This document shows positions 21,992 to 22,494 of a stretch of DNA of 22,494 nt, in pieces (position 1 is the first letter of the stretch; the number at the start of each line of letters is the position of its first letter). The position numbers and the translations under genes are program-made. The stretch covers positions 1 through 22,494 of the forward strand of contig DFBH01000026.1 of assembly GCA_002366545.1 (NCBI GenBank). The letters are read 5' to 3'. The DNA is from Candidatus Oleimmundimicrobium americanum. Lineage in GTDB: Bacteria; Actinomycetota; Aquicultoria; UBA3085; Oleimmundimicrobiaceae. The notes under the pieces are model-generated. The model did not search any database. It was not told the DNA's origin and was given only the letters and a program-made list of their open reading frames with translations.

Positions 21992-22016
21992 TTTAAACTG
22001 AAGATATTAGATAAAA

Positions 22017-22045
22017 ACCCCGTAGAATTTCTGCGGGGTTTTTTT
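22017..22045 (+). terminator. Terminator after the G5/3D gene
   Basis: ACCCCGTAG (22017-22025) pairs with CTGCGGGGT (22031-22039), nine pairs with one G-U, over an AATTT loop, followed by a run of seven T. A clear intrinsic terminator. Confidence 0.9.
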
Positions 22046-22258
22046 AGTGTTATAAACCACCGGTTTATCCGGCCTGCCCCGCCAGCGGCGGGCACAGCGG
22101 TAGGCAGGTGTGTACGTTTTAAAACGAAGCAATTGAAAAGAAGTTTTTATCCAAAGGACAATTGTTTACTGGACAAAAATGATTGATTTGTTCATTTTCT
22201 TACTCGCCCAAAGAATTTATTTTATGGGTCGGGCAACAGCTTTGGGTTGCGCGCGCCT

Positions 22259-22303
22259 GCCTACGCCTATGATGCCGTTAGGCATTGGCGGGCAGGCGCG
22301 CCT
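22259..22303. repeat. 45-bp GC-rich palindromic insertion in repeat copy B
   Basis: Absent from copy A. It is flanked by the 8-base direct repeat GCGCGCCT (22251-22258 and 22296-22303). GCGCGCCTGCC (22251-22261) is exactly complementary to GGCAGGCGCGC (22291-22301), with a further GCCTA/TAGGC pair inside. This is the structure of a small palindromic mobile element or REP-like unit with a target-site duplication. Confidence 0.65.
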
Positions 22304-22377
22304 ACTCAGTTGGTTCTCTTATTGCGAAACTTAGTTCCCCTTCATTTTCTTGTTCGCCCAAGAAAACGAACCAAAAG

Positions 22378-22444
22378 ACGAAGGAATTTTGTAAAATCTA
22401 CAAATGTTGAGATTAATAAAGAGATTTTATCGAAATTCCTGAGC
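22378..22444. repeat. AT-rich palindromic insertion in repeat copy B
   Basis: Sequence between CCAAAAG and GGGCGGCCGATCA that in copy A is only two bases. Its left arm at 22382-22399 (AGGAATTTTGTAAAATCT) matches the reverse complement of its right arm at 22422-22440 almost perfectly, with one base extra and one changed. It looks like a miniature inverted-repeat element. A clear target duplication was not identified. Confidence 0.6.
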
Positions 22445-22494
22445 TGGGCGGCCGATCATTTTTTTTACGACTCCAAAATAACGGTTGTTCAGGC

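Larger units (their letters stand above)
22051..22494 (+). repeat. Dispersed intergenic repeat, copy B (runs off the window)
   Basis: The second copy of the 15274-15614 repeat, in the same orientation and again directly after a terminator. It is longer than copy A because of two insertions: 45 bases at 22259-22303 and about 67 bases at 22378-22444, each palindromic. Outside these the copies align from end to end, differing at roughly one base in eight by eye. No gene is supported in this stretch of more than 440 bases. rnmV and ksgA, expected next by synteny, are not reached. Confidence 0.8.

Overview
The window looks like a chromosomal segment from a moderately AT-rich, anaerobic, Gram-positive-type bacterium. 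Three things suggest this. The order rsmI - abrB - metG - tatD - G5/3D-domain protein (17.3-22.0 kb) is the classic order next to ksgA in Bacillota and, without abrB, in Actinobacteriota. Anaerobic iron-sulfur proteins are frequent: two radical SAM proteins, ferredoxin, DUF362, a NifX-like protein and hydrogenase maturation HypA/HypB. GTG and TTG starts with strong GGAGG-type ribosome sites are also common. A deep actinobacterial or Bacillota-like lineage is my best guess; the sequence does not settle it. About 22 of 25 genes end in TAA.

Layout. 1-415 is the decayed 3' part of a GGDEF diguanylate cyclase gene. 778-4491 is a probable operon: a Fur-family regulator behind a promoter plus Fur-box-like site, two tandem DUF5320 proteins, a small unknown protein, a NifX/NifB-type protein, a radical SAM protein and a DUF89 phosphatase. 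4668-6923 is an APC transporter fused to two universal-stress domains. 7140-8850 holds an unknown membrane protein followed by hypA and hypB. 8880-9393 is an Rrf2 regulator behind a palindromic operator. 9715-10950 is an HDOD protein with a receiver-like tail. A convergent radical SAM gene (10958-11857) and a divergent membrane GGDEF gene (11985-12836) follow, then ROK kinase, DUF362 and a 56-residue ferredoxin. After a noncoding repeat (15274-15614) come two membrane proteins and the conserved rsmI-to-G5/3D block. A second repeat copy runs off the right end.

How the genes work together. The first operon resembles metal and iron-sulfur handling clusters of anaerobes, under Fur-type control. 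hypA/hypB imply a [NiFe]-hydrogenase elsewhere in the genome. The HDOD protein, the intact GGDEF enzyme and the GGDEF relic point to active and changing c-di-GMP and stress signalling. The right-hand block is housekeeping: rRNA methylation, Met-tRNA synthesis, a TatD nuclease and cell-wall remodelling.

The points most worth a second look are two in-frame TGA codons inside otherwise well-preserved genes (hypA at 8098 and the G5/3D gene at 20987); the dispersed repeat with nested palindromic insertions; the competing hairpins downstream of the Rrf2 gene; and the receiver-like tail on the HDOD protein. I found no CRISPR array, tRNA, rRNA, phage or transposase gene, and nothing that clearly makes up a new multi-gene system.
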